A stretch of 60,000 nt of DNA from Symsagittifera roscoffensis. Its lineage: Eukaryota; Xenacoelomorpha; Acoela; Convolutidae. This document shows positions 44,380 through 53,602 of the stretch, piece by piece (the stretch's first letter is position 1; each line of letters starts with the position of its first letter). The position numbers and the translations under genes were made by a program. The stretch spans positions 7,244,193 through 7,304,192 of the forward strand of contig NC_087062.1 of assembly GCF_963678635.1 (NCBI RefSeq), read 5' to 3'. Below the pieces are notes generated by a model. The model worked only from the letters and a program-made list of their open reading frames with translations, searched no databases and was not told the DNA's origin.

Positions 44380-44941
44380 TTCGATTTATTACCAGGTTTT
44401 CATTCAAGTTGAGAGCAGTTAAAATGTTAATGAACGCCGGATTGTGTAATTTTTTCGTTGGTTGTTGTATGTCGTATAAAAATATTGTAGCTTTAAGTCC
44501 TGTTGGTACTTTATCTACATATATCACCTCATTGTCACGGTTTATGGTTACTCTTTCTGAATTTTCTATGATTTCAAGTACGGTTTTTGCTCTAACAAAT
44601 TTTTTGTCTTCTAAAACTTGTAACTGTCCTAAAATGCTTTCGGTCTGTCTATTGTGTTTCTCTTCTAGTATTTCGTCTTTAACACGTTCGACCGGTACTT
44701 CTTCATCGTCCGTTAACAGTTTAAGCTGTTCTTGTTGGGGCTCAACATTATCCGTAAATGTTTCCTTCGTTGCAGTAGTCTTACTAGTTTGTGGAGGTAA
44801 TTGGGGTCTAAGCCGATTAAGATAGGACAGTTGAGCATTTTTATGTTTAATATTATTATCATGAAGAACACGTGCAGCATGTGGCTGCTCTTTAACATAT
44901 AAGTGTTTCGGACTTAGAATGAATTCTTCAGCAGTCATCAT
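44081..44941 (-). CDS. Polinton protein of unknown function, Lys/Ser-rich tail (286-294 aa)
   Basis: Not recognised with confidence. The frame is open from 44965, but the ATG at 44941-44939 overlaps the stop of the upstream gene as TAATG and is preferred (286 aa). The N-terminal part reads TAEEFILSPKHLYVKEQP and a helical segment. The middle is Glu/Asp/Gln-rich with coiled-coil character; about residues 150-200 hold a more ordered stretch with YVDKVPTGLKATIFLYDIQQ. The last 90 residues are Lys/Arg/Ser/Thr-rich and probably disordered. The final 299 nt overlap the start of the integrase frame. A gene in this place is usual in Polintons, but its role is not known to me. Confidence 0.65.
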   Translation of the reverse strand: MMTAEEFILSPKHLYVKEQPHAARVLHDNNIKHKNAQLSYLNRLRPQLPPQTSKTTATKETFTDNVEPQQEQLKLLTDDEEVPVERVKDEILEEKHNRQTESILGQLQVLEDKKFVRAKTVLEIIENSERVTINRDNEVIYVDKVPTGLKATIFLYDIQQPTKKLHNPAFINILTALNLNENLVINRNAKHAVQSASFNAQEKREPGPSRTRSTSPTWQEKSSANLKRSKKHKRKSLSGNRKTRNQKREKESEQGSDSYGTPHNDSDSPTSENTKAQTKQWENYQD

Positions 44942-45246
44942 TAAGTTGTGAGGTACTTGTAACAAAAATAAAGTATTTGTCGAACTAAATGGAAGCCTTC
45001 TTTACTTAAAATAATCGCACGTTTTTTGACAGCACTGGTTTTTGGAGTTATTAAGTATTTGTATGCTGTCTCGAATCGTTCGATGTTTGCGATTTTAACG
45101 GGTACGTTTCCATTGACTACATTGAGCAAACATTCACAAATAAGTGTTATGATCTCACGATTTGAAGTTTTTCTAATTAATCTTCTTAGCTGGTCAGGTT
45201 TCAGTTGTACCATATGCCGCAGAATAGATAAGTTTTTCTTTTTCAT
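44941..45246 (-). CDS. Small conserved helical Polinton protein (101 aa)
   Basis: Matches a small protein common in Polintons, and in transcripts derived from them, by the pattern LRRLIRKTSN, then ICECLLNVVNGNVPV (about 37-51), then a basic helix and KKRAIILSKEGFHLVRQIL near the end. All-helical and basic; function unknown to me. Met12 (45213) would avoid most of the 53-nt overlap with the ATPase gene and precedes the conserved part, so it may be the real start. The stop overlaps the next gene as TAATG. Confidence 0.65.
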   Translation of the reverse strand: MKKKNLSILRHMVQLKPDQLRRLIRKTSNREIITLICECLLNVVNGNVPVKIANIERFETAYKYLITPKTSAVKKRAIILSKEGFHLVRQILYFCYKYLTT

Positions 45247-45895
45247 TTGTGATTGGAGTAGTTTCTGCTTCAGATAAGGGTAAATAAAAAACTGTTGGCC
45301 CAGGTAGTGTGATATTTGAACAATATCTCAAACAATCTGATGTACGGGGGTCCAAGTCGATTAGAAGATGTCCAAAAGAGTCTCTGGTAGCTAATTCGTA
45401 ACAGTTTCTCAAAAATTTTGATACATTCAATTGTCTTCCTAAAAGATCTAGTTGCTGAACGTCGCGAGGCGATTTGAACAGAATGATGTGTGAAGTGTTC
45501 AAATAAATCGTACGCGACCATCGACTTTGTTGAAACAAGTTATGCTTAACATATATTACATCTATCCCTCTATGTCTACCCGCTGTCGCTAACCTAACAA
45601 ATTCCTTGTCATTATAGATGTCTTCACATGAATCATCGAAAACTAGAAGAACATTTTCTAATTTTCTCACAGATTCGAATCCGTCGAATTTCTTGAACTC
45701 CACATTCACTCCGCGAGAAGACACTTTTTCTGAGAATGCAGGTTGCATCTCTTTGTAAAGATATAGAACGGTTCCAAATTTAGGGTAAAAAGTATTTCCC
45801 ATCAGAAGTTTCAAAATTAACTCAGTTTTCCCGGATCCTGAAGGTCCCACTATCGCCATAAAAATTCTTGTCGAAGTATCAATCACTTTATTCAT
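45194..45895 (-). CDS. FtsK/HerA-type genome-packaging ATPase (233 aa)
   Basis: A32-like ATPase that would pump DNA into the capsid. Walker A is GPSGSGKT and Walker B is VLLVFDDSCED, followed by FVRLATAGRHRGIDVIYV and a HNLFQQSR motif, the hallmark string of Polinton ATPases. The frame is open up to 45967, but the ATG at 45895-45893 overlaps the stop of the membrane-protein gene as ATGA and sits 17 codons before Walker A, so I choose it. The extra 24 codons upstream have no family match. All visible catalytic residues are intact. Confidence 0.88.
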   Translation of the reverse strand: MNKVIDTSTRIFMAIVGPSGSGKTELILKLLMGNTFYPKFGTVLYLYKEMQPAFSEKVSSRGVNVEFKKFDGFESVRKLENVLLVFDDSCEDIYNDKEFVRLATAGRHRGIDVIYVKHNLFQQSRWSRTIYLNTSHIILFKSPRDVQQLDLLGRQLNVSKFLRNCYELATRDSFGHLLIDLDPRTSDCLRYCSNITLPGPTVFYLPLSEAETTPITNEKEKLIYSAAYGTTET

Positions 45896-46176
45896 ATTCT
45901 TGGGTTTGGTAGTACGTAACCAACCAAGCCTGATAAAATCGAGAACCAAACTGACGTTTCTTCGCAACTTAATTTAGTGAAAGAAAGTTTGAGAATGCAG
46001 AAAGTTAGTAAAATTAGAATTACTACCATTTGCGCAACAAAAACTACTTCAGACCTTGGCAAAGTTACATTGTTACAAAACTTCCATGATTTTTTTTCAC
46101 TGTTTGTCTCGTTATAAACAAGCTCTGTTACTAATGTTGCGTCAGGTTCATCTACTGCTGTTGTTGCTTCTGACAT
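45892..46176 (-). CDS. Small Polinton membrane protein (94 aa)
   Basis: One strong membrane segment at about 44-65 (VVFVAQMVVILILLTFCILK) and a second hydrophobic stretch ending in WFSILSGLVGYVLPNP. The C-terminal pattern C-E-x3-W-x-S-x-L-x-G-x3-G-Y-x-L-P-N-P is common to a small protein of Polintons and adintoviruses found beside the ATPase. It may be a virion membrane or entry-related protein; the function is not established. The stop overlaps the ATPase start. Confidence 0.65.
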   Translation of the reverse strand: MSEATTAVDEPDATLVTELVYNETNSEKKSWKFCNNVTLPRSEVVFVAQMVVILILLTFCILKLSFTKLSCEETSVWFSILSGLVGYVLPNPRI

Positions 46177-46248
46177 TTGAGAAACTATTTATTCTACAGA
46201 CTGTGTTAGACTTTTTCTCTCTGTGAATGAAGCTTGTAAAAAATTAAA

Positions 46249-46431
46249 TTATTTTTGAGAACAGTAAAAAATTTCATAACGTGTGAATTCTCTATCATTT
46301 ATGTCATGCATTTCTAAAACAAAGTTTGCTGGGATATTTGCAGTTTTTTTGTAGTACATTATTTTCTTCACAGTATCCTCTTTCACAATCGTCTTAATCT
46401 CATCTGGCAATTCACTGCTGTTTAGATCCAT
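46249..46431 (-). CDS. Small hypothetical Polinton protein (60 aa)
   Basis: Short frame with no motif recognised: acidic N-terminus, then KKIMYYKKTANIPANF. It overlaps the preceding gene by 20 nt and is followed by a 72-nt gap before the membrane-protein gene. It is kept because it fills the only large gap in a tightly packed gene row in the right orientation. It could be spurious. Confidence 0.4.
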   Translation of the reverse strand: MDLNSSELPDEIKTIVKEDTVKKIMYYKKTANIPANFVLEMHDINDREFTRYEIFYCSQK

Positions 46432-46753
46432 CTGAACTCCTGGCTGACGTTTGGGTACTAAGACTAGTTCGGGAAGATATACTCCTCACTTGCTGGCTAA
46501 CATTTCTGATAAACTTGAATCTCTGGAAGTATACAAATTGATCAATAACTGGAAAAAACCTCTTCAACGTAGACAACTCTTCTTCGGAAATTATTATTTG
46601 CTCCTTCCTCTGAACAATTTGGCCACTGCAATCAATACGCTCTATTCTCGTTAATGAAATTTTAATATCACCCTCTGGAGTCATCCACGCACAAAGCATT
46701 GAATTTGGTGATAGGTATGTCTCCACTTTTGCTGATCTCTCGCTGTTGTTCAT
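46412..46753 (-). CDS. Polinton protein with weak PC4-like pattern (113 aa)
   Basis: Not firmly recognised. Residues about 29-70 read DIKISLTRI, SGQIVQRKEQIIISEEEL and LKRFFPVI, a strand-strand-strand-helix order like the PC4 fold (compare the 38820-39179 gene), but the similarity is weak. The tail (about 83-113) is Ser/Gln/Thr-rich and disordered. The first ATG gives an 86-nt overlap with the exonuclease-like gene; internal ATGs at codons 19 and 24 would shorten it. Confidence 0.5.
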   Translation of the reverse strand: MNNSERSAKVETYLSPNSMLCAWMTPEGDIKISLTRIERIDCSGQIVQRKEQIIISEEELSTLKRFFPVIDQFVYFQRFKFIRNVSQQVRSISSRTSLSTQTSARSSDGSKQQ

Positions 46754-47237
46754 TTTTCAACCAATCATAAAAAACCTTGGTTTTCTTCAGGGCACAATGA
46801 TTCCTGGAGTTGTAATGTGGAATATGTTTATTGCAACTTGGATAATTTTTAAAATATAAGTTTTCAACCCGAGGACAGCCCAAATCATCTAGGTTTTCAA
46901 TCTTTCGGTCCAAGTACTTGGCCAAAAATTCTGTCTTTTCTTTTCCTTTAGCGTAAAAAACGGCACAGGGATTTCTCAGCACAAAACTCTGAAGTATTTG
47001 ATTCAAGTTTATATAAAGATAATCACCGTTTTCCCAATGGAGACCGTGTAAATAATTTGTTAACCAGTTGTAAGCTTTTTGTTCAAGCTTTGGTAGTATA
47101 TTGAAATTCACTGGAGGTAGGAAAATGAGTCGATCGCTGTAGTCTGAAGTTGTTATTGCTAATTCTTTAACCACAAAGGCGTTTTTCTTGTAACGAAAGC
47201 CTTCCACGTCAAGCACAACTGATCTCTCGCCTAGCAT
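46668..47237 (-). CDS. RNase H-fold (DEDD exonuclease-like) protein, possibly inactive (189 aa)
   Basis: Starts with VVLDVEGFRYKKNAFVVKEL, a strand-D-x-E-strand pattern like motif I of DEDD 3'-5' exonucleases. A GLHWENGDY stretch follows, then AVFYAKGKEKTEFLA (motif II-like), and H-x-x-NSRNHCALKKTKVFYDWL near 140 resembles the third motif, but with Lys where a catalytic Asp would be expected. Comparable proteins occur in invertebrate transposons. The missing acid suggests a nucleic-acid-binding or degenerate role. The start overlaps the upstream gene stop by 7 nt. Confidence 0.5.
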   Translation of the reverse strand: MLGERSVVLDVEGFRYKKNAFVVKELAITTSDYSDRLIFLPPVNFNILPKLEQKAYNWLTNYLHGLHWENGDYLYINLNQILQSFVLRNPCAVFYAKGKEKTEFLAKYLDRKIENLDDLGCPRVENLYFKNYPSCNKHIPHYNSRNHCALKKTKVFYDWLKNEQQREISKSGDIPITKFNALCVDDSRG

Positions 47238-47665
47238 TCTAGTAAATGATAAACTTCTGGTTTTTTCAACTTAATGAAAAGGCAGAACGCTATTCCACTC
47301 AAATGTCCCAATAAGCGGTTGTTACAGTTCCAGGGCAACATGTAACAGTACGTGGGAACCTGTTGATAAAATTCGTGTATAAATCCGGCCGCATCGTGCA
47401 AAATAGCGTGCAATCGTAAAATTTTGGAATTTTTCAAGTATTTGTCCAAGGAAGAGTTATCAATACCAATCAAGCCACCATAAGGTCTCAACTTAATTAA
47501 AATGTCGTAGTTAAGGTTATCAGAACTAACAAAAAACAGAGAACATGCAGCTAGAAAATAGTTGCGTCGGTTAGAATTATCAGGATAAGTTTGTTTCAAA
47601 GACGTATAAATTTCGTGAATTATTTTCAAATCAATAGGAGTTACTCTGCTTTTTTGCAATTTCAT
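47231..47665 (-). CDS. Polinton hypothetical protein (144 aa)
   Basis: Function not recognised. Mainly helical by composition, with the distinctive string LHDAAGFIHEFYQQVP, then TYCYMLP and a C-terminal GHLSGIAFCLFIKL hydrophobic patch. The Leu-His-Asp-Ala box seems familiar from genes carried by invertebrate transposons, but I cannot assign a function. Overlaps the upstream gene by 35 nt and the downstream gene by 7 nt. Confidence 0.55.
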   Translation of the reverse strand: MKLQKSRVTPIDLKIIHEIYTSLKQTYPDNSNRRNYFLAACSLFFVSSDNLNYDILIKLRPYGGLIGIDNSSLDKYLKNSKILRLHAILHDAAGFIHEFYQQVPTYCYMLPWNCNNRLLGHLSGIAFCLFIKLKKPEVYHLLEC

Positions 47666-48269
47666 TATTTATTTTTTCCAACACCTCTCCAACCTGCTGA
47701 ATTTCAAGCCAGTGGAAATAAAAGTGACCTTGCAAATACCATTTAGTCTCATTAAGATAACGGTGGTAAATAATTAAATAAACCACCGGAAGTTTTTTGT
47801 ATTTTGATAGCTTGTTGAAACATAGACGGATTTTTCTCTCCAAGTCTTTATCAACCCTTTTTGAGGTAAAATCAAACGAATAGTCGAATACGTTTTCATA
47901 ATCAGCAAAATTCAAATCGCTTACAGTACCATACTGTTGTTTTGTAGAAATGCACCAAGAGATTTGTTGAAGCTCACTCAAATAAAATTGTTCTTTGAAA
48001 ATTAACTCGTATTCTTTCTTTGAAATTTCCTTTGCCCTTTCGAGGAAGACGACGTAGCGTTCATTACTAAATTTGAAAAATGAGTTTTTTTCTGCGGTTG
48101 AAAACACTCTTAATTGTAAATGCTCATTATCAATATCTTCAGTACACCAAGTTCCCTCTAATTTCATTTTTCTTATTTCAAAATTTGTCAAATTTATCAT
48201 TTGGTATATTTTGCCCAGCAACGGCCGCCGCCTTTTGAGAGTAATTTCAATGTACTGCCTTTTCACCAT
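47631..48269 (-). CDS. Polinton hypothetical protein, first gene at right end (212 aa)
   Basis: Not recognised. Basic N-terminus (MVKRQYIEITLKRRR); mixed alpha/beta composition with many aromatic residues; a late segment YLIIYHRYLNETKWYLQGHFYFHW contains H-x-Y-x-H-like spacing but no confident nuclease motif (shown for position only). It is the promoter-proximal gene of the minus-strand row, so perhaps expressed early or used as a regulator; that is inference from position only. The TATA-like box at 48345-48355 is about 80 nt upstream. Confidence 0.55.
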   Translation of the reverse strand: MVKRQYIEITLKRRRPLLGKIYQMINLTNFEIRKMKLEGTWCTEDIDNEHLQLRVFSTAEKNSFFKFSNERYVVFLERAKEISKKEYELIFKEQFYLSELQQISWCISTKQQYGTVSDLNFADYENVFDYSFDFTSKRVDKDLERKIRLCFNKLSKYKKLPVVYLIIYHRYLNETKWYLQGHFYFHWLEIQQVGEVLEKINNEIAKKQSNSY

Positions 48270-48344
48270 AAAATTTAGGTCAAGTTAAGGAATTAGTTTA
48301 CTGCTGCCAACAGTTAAGCTACGCTGCCGAAATGGCCGGCGAAT

Positions 48345-48355
48345 TTTTATTATAT
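48345..48355 (-). promoter_or_regulatory. TATA-like box upstream of the minus-strand gene row
   Basis: tatataataaa on the minus strand, about 76-86 nt before the first ATG (48269), the only strong TATA-like word between that gene and the right TIR. Confidence 0.35.
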
Positions 48356-48489
48356 ACCATAAAAGTCAATTCTCCGTTCACTAACAAATTTCAACTAGGT
48401 CGAAAGTTCATTTACCCTAAACAAACATAACAATTAATATGATTCATATAATTAATCAGGACCAATAATTAGGACCCCAAAATTTGGAA

Positions 48490-48727
48490 TTAGAAAGATT
48501 TTTGTATCGTGTCCCTTGTTGTTAAGCTAAACTTAGCAAGATCCTAAGTAGGGGGTCTTCTGCTTTTTGGGTGGAAAATCTCTTTCGTTTACAAAATCCT
48601 AGGATAGGGGTCCTCCAAAAAATTAAGGACCCCTTTCCTAGGATTTTGCTTTACGTGAGGACCCCCCCCCCCCTTAGGAAGGACCCCCCCCCCCCCCTTA
48701 GGATCCGGGACACGATACAATACTACT
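48490..48727 (-). repeat. Polinton right terminal inverted repeat (about 240 bp)
   Basis: Inverse complement of 30454-30695, with C-runs on the plus strand at about 48661-48674 and 48685-48698. Ends caatactact, directly followed by the gttact duplication. Confidence 0.9.
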
Positions 48728-48733
48728 GTTACT

Positions 48734-48934
48734 TGCACAGTAATCATCTCTTTGTGCTCATATCGCAGTCTCCTAGAGTATAAAGCATACTTTGTGTAGA
48801 ACGTGTCAAACGCAACATATAAGAGGACTAAAATATGGAACGAATTTCTCTATTTAATGAAGCAAGTTGGAATTTCCAAGTGGACCAGGTCACAAAAAGC
48901 AATAAGATTGGAAGCTTAGGAAAGTGAGATCTTT
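48734..48934. other. Short non-coding flank right of the Polinton
   Basis: No feature seen between the Polinton duplication and the first MITE. Confidence 0.4.
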
Positions 48935-48942
48935 ATTCGCTA

Positions 48943-49283
48943 AAGGCGCGGATTTAGGATTTTTCCGAGGGGGCGAATTTTCAAAAACAAATTCAAAAAG
49001 TTTGTCGACTTTTTTTTAGGTCGACCCAATTGATATTCTGAGCTTTCCCAAATCACTACAAAGACCACAATTTGGCCAAATTTTTTACATCGCAGGCAAA
49101 ATTTTGAAAAAACAGGCCAAAAAGGGAGTTTTTAGGCACTATTTGGCGCATTTAGGGTCAGTCAGCCAAAAATAGATATCTCAAAATAGTACAAAGGGGA
49201 CCCTTTGGGTCTTCAGCGAGTCGAATCTCTGAGAGAAGGAGAAACGAATTCCCTTACGCCCCTCCCCCCTAAATCCGCTGCTG
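48943..49283 (-). mobile_element. hAT-type MITE (341 bp) with 8-bp TSD attcgcta
   Basis: Flanked by attcgcta at 48935-48942 and 49284-49291. Termini are inverted repeats sharing gcggatttagg / cctaaatccgc. The interior matches 28653-29073 and 50183-50550 on the other strand. The 8-bp duplication fits the hAT superfamily. Non-coding. Confidence 0.8.
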
Positions 49284-49292
49284 ATTCGCTAG

Positions 49293-49713
49293 CAGGGTTG
49301 CATGATTAAAATCAACTTGGTTTAAATCAATGATTTAAATCGGATTTTAATCGTAGAATAAAAATCAAAAAAATCAATCCTTGTGTTATCCTGCCGAGTG
49401 CCGCGGTAAACATACAACCCAGCTTGCAGTATTTATATTGGGCACGTAATTCGCATTTTCATAGCACACTTCTAACTGGAAAAATTTTTCAGCACTTTCG
49501 GATTGATCCATTCCAGTCTCAGAAATTGACTGTGAATAGAAAAATATGGGTAACATGTGTTCTTCTTCCGGATGCTGAATCATTAATTTTGCGTAAATTA
49601 ATTGATACTTGAAACAAAAATGTTTCCAATAAAAATCGAAAAAATCAAGGTTAAATAATAAAAATCGGATTTAAATCAATCGAGAATAAACATCAGATTT
49701 TTATGCAACCCTG
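49293..49713 (+). mobile_element. Second hAT-type MITE (421 bp) with 8-bp TSD ttcgctag
   Basis: Flanked by ttcgctag at 49285-49292 and 49714-49721. Starts cagggttgcatgattaaaatc and ends gatttttatgcaaccctg, so the terminal inverted repeats are 11 bp perfect (cagggttgcat) and continue imperfectly. Sub-terminal regions are rich in gatttaaatc-type words. It is a different family from its neighbour. The open frames inside (62-65 codons) are not convincing. Confidence 0.8.
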
Positions 49714-49721
49714 TTCGCTAG

Positions 49722-50008
49722 GTTTCCAATAATTATCCCTCTTTTAATTGGCTTAATTTTCAGAAAAATGGATTTAACACCGCTTCACTTTTAAAATACT
49801 GCAGGGTTAGCTGATTTTAGAATCGTAGAAGTTGAAATTTTCCCGTGTACCGTTTCAGGTTCAAACTAGGCGTCCAATAAGAGTCCAAGTCGCACGCTGT
49901 CAAATTGATGGGCATCCGGCTCCCGGGTGGTCAAGAGCGCGAGGCATGTAGTCATAAAAGTTTGCCCAAGGCACTCAGTTTTTCCACTGATCCACATGAT
50001 AATGAGTA
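49722..50008. other. Non-coding stretch with a tRNA-like phrase
   Basis: Contains ggctcccgggtggtcaagag at about 49918-49937, similar to the D-arm of a tRNA and perhaps a SINE head. No matching T-arm was found, so it is not called as a gene. Confidence 0.3.
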
Positions 50009-50182
50009 GAGGCGGATTTAGCGGGGGGGGGGGACGCTTTTTCGTCAGGGTTTCGAAAAAATGACTGATTTAATTTTTAAAAAAAGATTGCGCAAATTGG
50101 CAAATTGTATACAACAAACAATTTTTCATAAACGAAAATCAAATGACGAGCTTTTTTGTCCACCCGGGTAGTTTACAACCAC

Positions 50183-50550
50183 CAGCGGATTTAAGGAAGA
50201 CGCCCCCCCCCCCCCCCTCAGGTATTCGACCCCCTGCCGACCCAAAGGGTCCCCCATTGTACTATTTTGAGACATCCATTTTTGGCTAACGAACCCTAAA
50301 GTTTTTCTAAAGGCGTCTTTGGCGCCATTGTATACTAATTTTGAGGGGAGCCCATAAAAAGGGCATTTTTGACCTGTTTTTTTTTTCAAAATGTGGCGAA
50401 AAATTTAGACAAAACAGAGTCTTTTTTCTTAGTCCTTTGGGCTTTGGGGGAGGTCGGAAAATCAATTTGGTCGGCCCAAACAAAAAAAAGCTCGACAAAT
50501 ATTTCGACAAATTTTTGAAAATTTGCCCTCCCTCGAAAAAATCTACCCTT
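50183..50550 (+). mobile_element. hAT-like MITE, degenerate copy
   Basis: Starts cagcggatttaagg and ends near tcgaaaaaatctaccc. The interior (gacatccatttttggctaac, tttttctaaaggcg, cgccattg..tactaattttgagggg) follows 28653-29073. A second, truncated terminus of the same kind (ggcggatttagcggggg) lies just upstream at 50011. The termini have decayed and no duplication is visible. Confidence 0.55.
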
Positions 50551-53500
50551 GATTATGAGGCATGAAAATTGCAAAGAAGGCTAACAGAACGGTGCCCTGG
50601 AGAACAAAAAAGCGTACTTTTTTTTCAGCAAGAACTATCAGAGATTCTCCGTAGTAAAATGTTCTTGCTTTCGGTTTCTCAGATTTAATAACTTTAGAGT
50701 CACATTATGTATTGAATTCGGACTTCGATTAAAAAATTTTCTCACTAAAAGATAACTCACTGGAATTTAACACTCGAAATTTAACATGCATTGTTTTTGC
50801 TTTCGAAGCTGTCAAATTTAAATTGAGCTATTCAAAAATGAAAATTAAATCGAACGAATTGATTATCACTATTGTGGATTAGAATTTTTTAAGCATGAAA
50901 TATTCAAAGTTGTTCAATTACCTGATGGTAGATACTTAATTATATAATTGCTTTGTGGGGAAAAAAGTTATAAAAAACTTGATTTAAATTCTAGATTCTA
51001 GACCTAGATACCAGGATATGCAGAGACGCGTCAGTTCTTGTTACAATTAAAATTTCTAAATTACAAGATAATTTCCTTTTTCCGACAGAAGACAGTTTTA
51101 TGAAAATTGGGGAATGAAAGAAGCGGGCTACATTTTGAAGCGGGCAAAGTAAAAATAATTGAGCAAGGTTTCTTGATAATTGAGGATGGGTTCTTGACTA
51201 TATCACTCAAATTAAAAGAATATCTTTGAAAGAGCCCTGACAAAGCTGATTCGTCTAAGGGTTTTTGACAGTCACCCCCAAATATAATGAAAACAATGTC
51301 AATCGCAAAGGATTATCCAACTCTCCTTATATTTCTGTGCAACATAGAAAGTAATCTGAGAACAGTTTGATGGACCTTAGGGAAAATAAAATTCTGAATG
51401 CGATCGATGAAAAGAAATTGATGAAAGAGGATGAGGTTACTTTGAAAACTAGAAGGATATTCTCATTGCTAAATCGATCCATACATCAAAGTCAAACAGC
51501 AAAATTTTCAAAATTAAAAAATTTTCTCCTATGACCGATTTTTGTTGTAACAGAAAAAATTCCCAGCATTAATCAAATCTTCTCAAACAAGGCGTAACAA
51601 GCTCCATTTTCAGACCTAAATTTGCCTAAGTTTACCTAAATTTACCAAAATTTGCAAGTCAATTAGTAGAAAATTAAAAAAGTTTCAGTATGTAGTGGTC
51701 ATTGTGGTTGTTCAATAATATCAGAAGGATGGAAAAAATGGTAAGCAACCGAACGATTTATTTGTTTGTTATAAAATTGCTACTCCCACAAAAAAAGTCA
51801 CTATTTCTTGACATCAGAATTTTTAAGCAGCGAGGAACTTGAAGAGAAAGTAGAAGAACACTTCTCATCTCAACCTCAGAACTTGACCCTGTTTTTTCAA
51901 ATGAAGCATACAATTATTTTGGGAATGCAGCATGTTCAAAACGCTCTGAATGTTCAAAACGCTCTCATCATTTCGATCTTCTGGGCTAGCATTTGACGCG
52001 GTAATTGTAGCGTAATTTTTGATTAACTTCACTGAAAAAAAATTGAACCATTGCACCATATATTTTTGGCAAAATTCCTGGTATTTATTGGGAAAATTTT
52101 TTGTCTTATTTCAACCCAACTTAAGATTTTTGTTATGAATTTCAATAATAAAATTCTGAAAAATATCAAGCTTCCTGAGTTTCTTAGTAAAAAGTTTGTA
52201 ACCCAAAAAAAATCATAGATGGTATAACTTGCCAAGTTTTGGTGTGAATGATTTCATTTTTGTTTGATAGCCAAACAATGTCTTTTTTGCTTCATTTTCT
52301 TCTACAGACCAATATCTTAATATGTATAGTGGGGGTCGATTTTCTACTAATTTCCTAACGGATCTGCTGCGCACCGTACCAGTGAGCCTACCTAAATTGC
52401 ATGTTTAAAATTTTGAAAAAATTTAACTATGATGCTGAAAGCGAAACCCGAATGATCATTTCGAATGAAGTATGCACAAGTTGTTAATTTTATGTTTGAC
52501 TAAATTTTTTCTGCCTCAAAGTCTTATTTAATATTGGAAGTCAAACAAACTAAAATTACCTACGCCAAAACTTAGAAGAGTAAATCATACTTACAATTTT
52601 TGGGCTATATATGGGGCACTTTGATATTGTTCTATCTTAAAATGTCTTATTGCGTTCGTGTAAAGAAGTTTTTAAGCTTTACTTTTGCTCCCCATATGTT
52701 TTTTCTTTTTTTAAATAACAAAGAAGTTCTCCGAAATATTTGATTTTAAATCCCGAAGTCGCCGAGTAATTATGGGTGGGAGGGGTTTGGATTATTAGGG
52801 TTTGGAGTACATGTAGACTTGTCAGACAGGTTTTGGATAAAATTTAAGTTTCAATATAGTATTATTTAATAGTCTTCAATATGTTGTTATAGTTTTGCGT
52901 CCACCCTTAGATTTCAGATAATGAGTTATTTTATGAGGAAAATTTTTCCAAAAATCAAAGTCTTGGTCATTTTATAGTTTCTAATATGGCCTATCGTAAA
53001 CCGGTAGAGAACTTATATGGCTATAAATCAGGGCAGAATAAATTATAACCTTCCGAATGAAATCAATAAATTCAATAAACACATCTTAGTAATTATGACA
53101 AACCTTATGCCTTTTTAGCTCAAAAAATATCTTTCTAATTTCAAATTAGCTTTCAATCAGTTGCCGTTGACAAAACTTAATGTGATCCGTGATTGAATTT
53201 TTCAATAATTAAGAAAAGCAGAGCTGAAATCTACGCTTATCACTTGCATTGAGTTAAATTCAATTATAATTGTAGTACCAGTGTATGTAAGGGTATTTAA
53301 AAACACAAGCACGATACGATGCATTGTGCATAGAAAACTAAAAACACACCTCGAATTTAGTAGTCAACTCTGATAATTTAAAAGTGCCATAAATTTTGGG
53401 AAAAAAGAAGTAATTCAATAACATATTTTAAGAATTAAACTTAATTTAGTCAAAAAATTTATGGCGAGGAGAAAATTTTGCCCTAGTTTACCACTACTGT

Positions 53501-53602
53501 CGGCTTCTCCGTCCCCCATATTTGAATTTCAGTTTTTAAAGACTTTTTAACATTGTCAGAATTGTAACATCACGTATTCAGCCATAATAACACGCAAGAC
53601 AA
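50551..53602. other. AT-rich non-coding DNA
   Basis: No supported gene. There is a short frame of about 50 codons at 51370-51533, but with no motif. An 11-bp degenerate tandem (cctaaatttgcctaag) lies near 51617-51650. Confidence 0.4.

Larger units (their letters stand above)
30448..48733 (-). mobile_element. Complete Polinton/Maverick with 6-bp TSD
   Basis: The element proper is 30454-48727 (18,274 bp). It starts agtagtattg and ends caatactact, so both termini begin AG as Polintons do. It is flanked by the perfect 6-bp duplication gttact (30448-30453 and 48728-48733), the size made by Polinton integrases. It encodes polymerase B, integrase, packaging ATPase, adenain-like protease, major and minor capsid proteins and small conserved proteins, mostly on the minus strand. 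Size and gene set match the family (about 15-20 kb). The integrase stop at 43294 and the accessory block 36368-40002 are the departures. With capsid genes it could be an integrated virus-like (adintovirus-type) genome as well as a transposon. Confidence 0.95.

Noticed and set aside
44373-44825. 150-codon plus-strand frame
   Set aside because: Opposite strand of the Polinton gene at 44081-44941; Ser/Leu/Cys-rich composition typical of an antisense shadow.
30448-48733. Free adenovirus-like contig rather than an insertion
   Set aside because: The perfect gttact duplication and host-like flanks on both sides show that it is integrated.
48571-48783. 70-codon frame in the right TIR
   Set aside because: Made of homopolymer runs of the TIR (Pro-rich), not coding.
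49386-49612. Short frames inside the 49293-49713 element
   Set aside because: About 60 codons on both strands in a MITE, no transposase motif.
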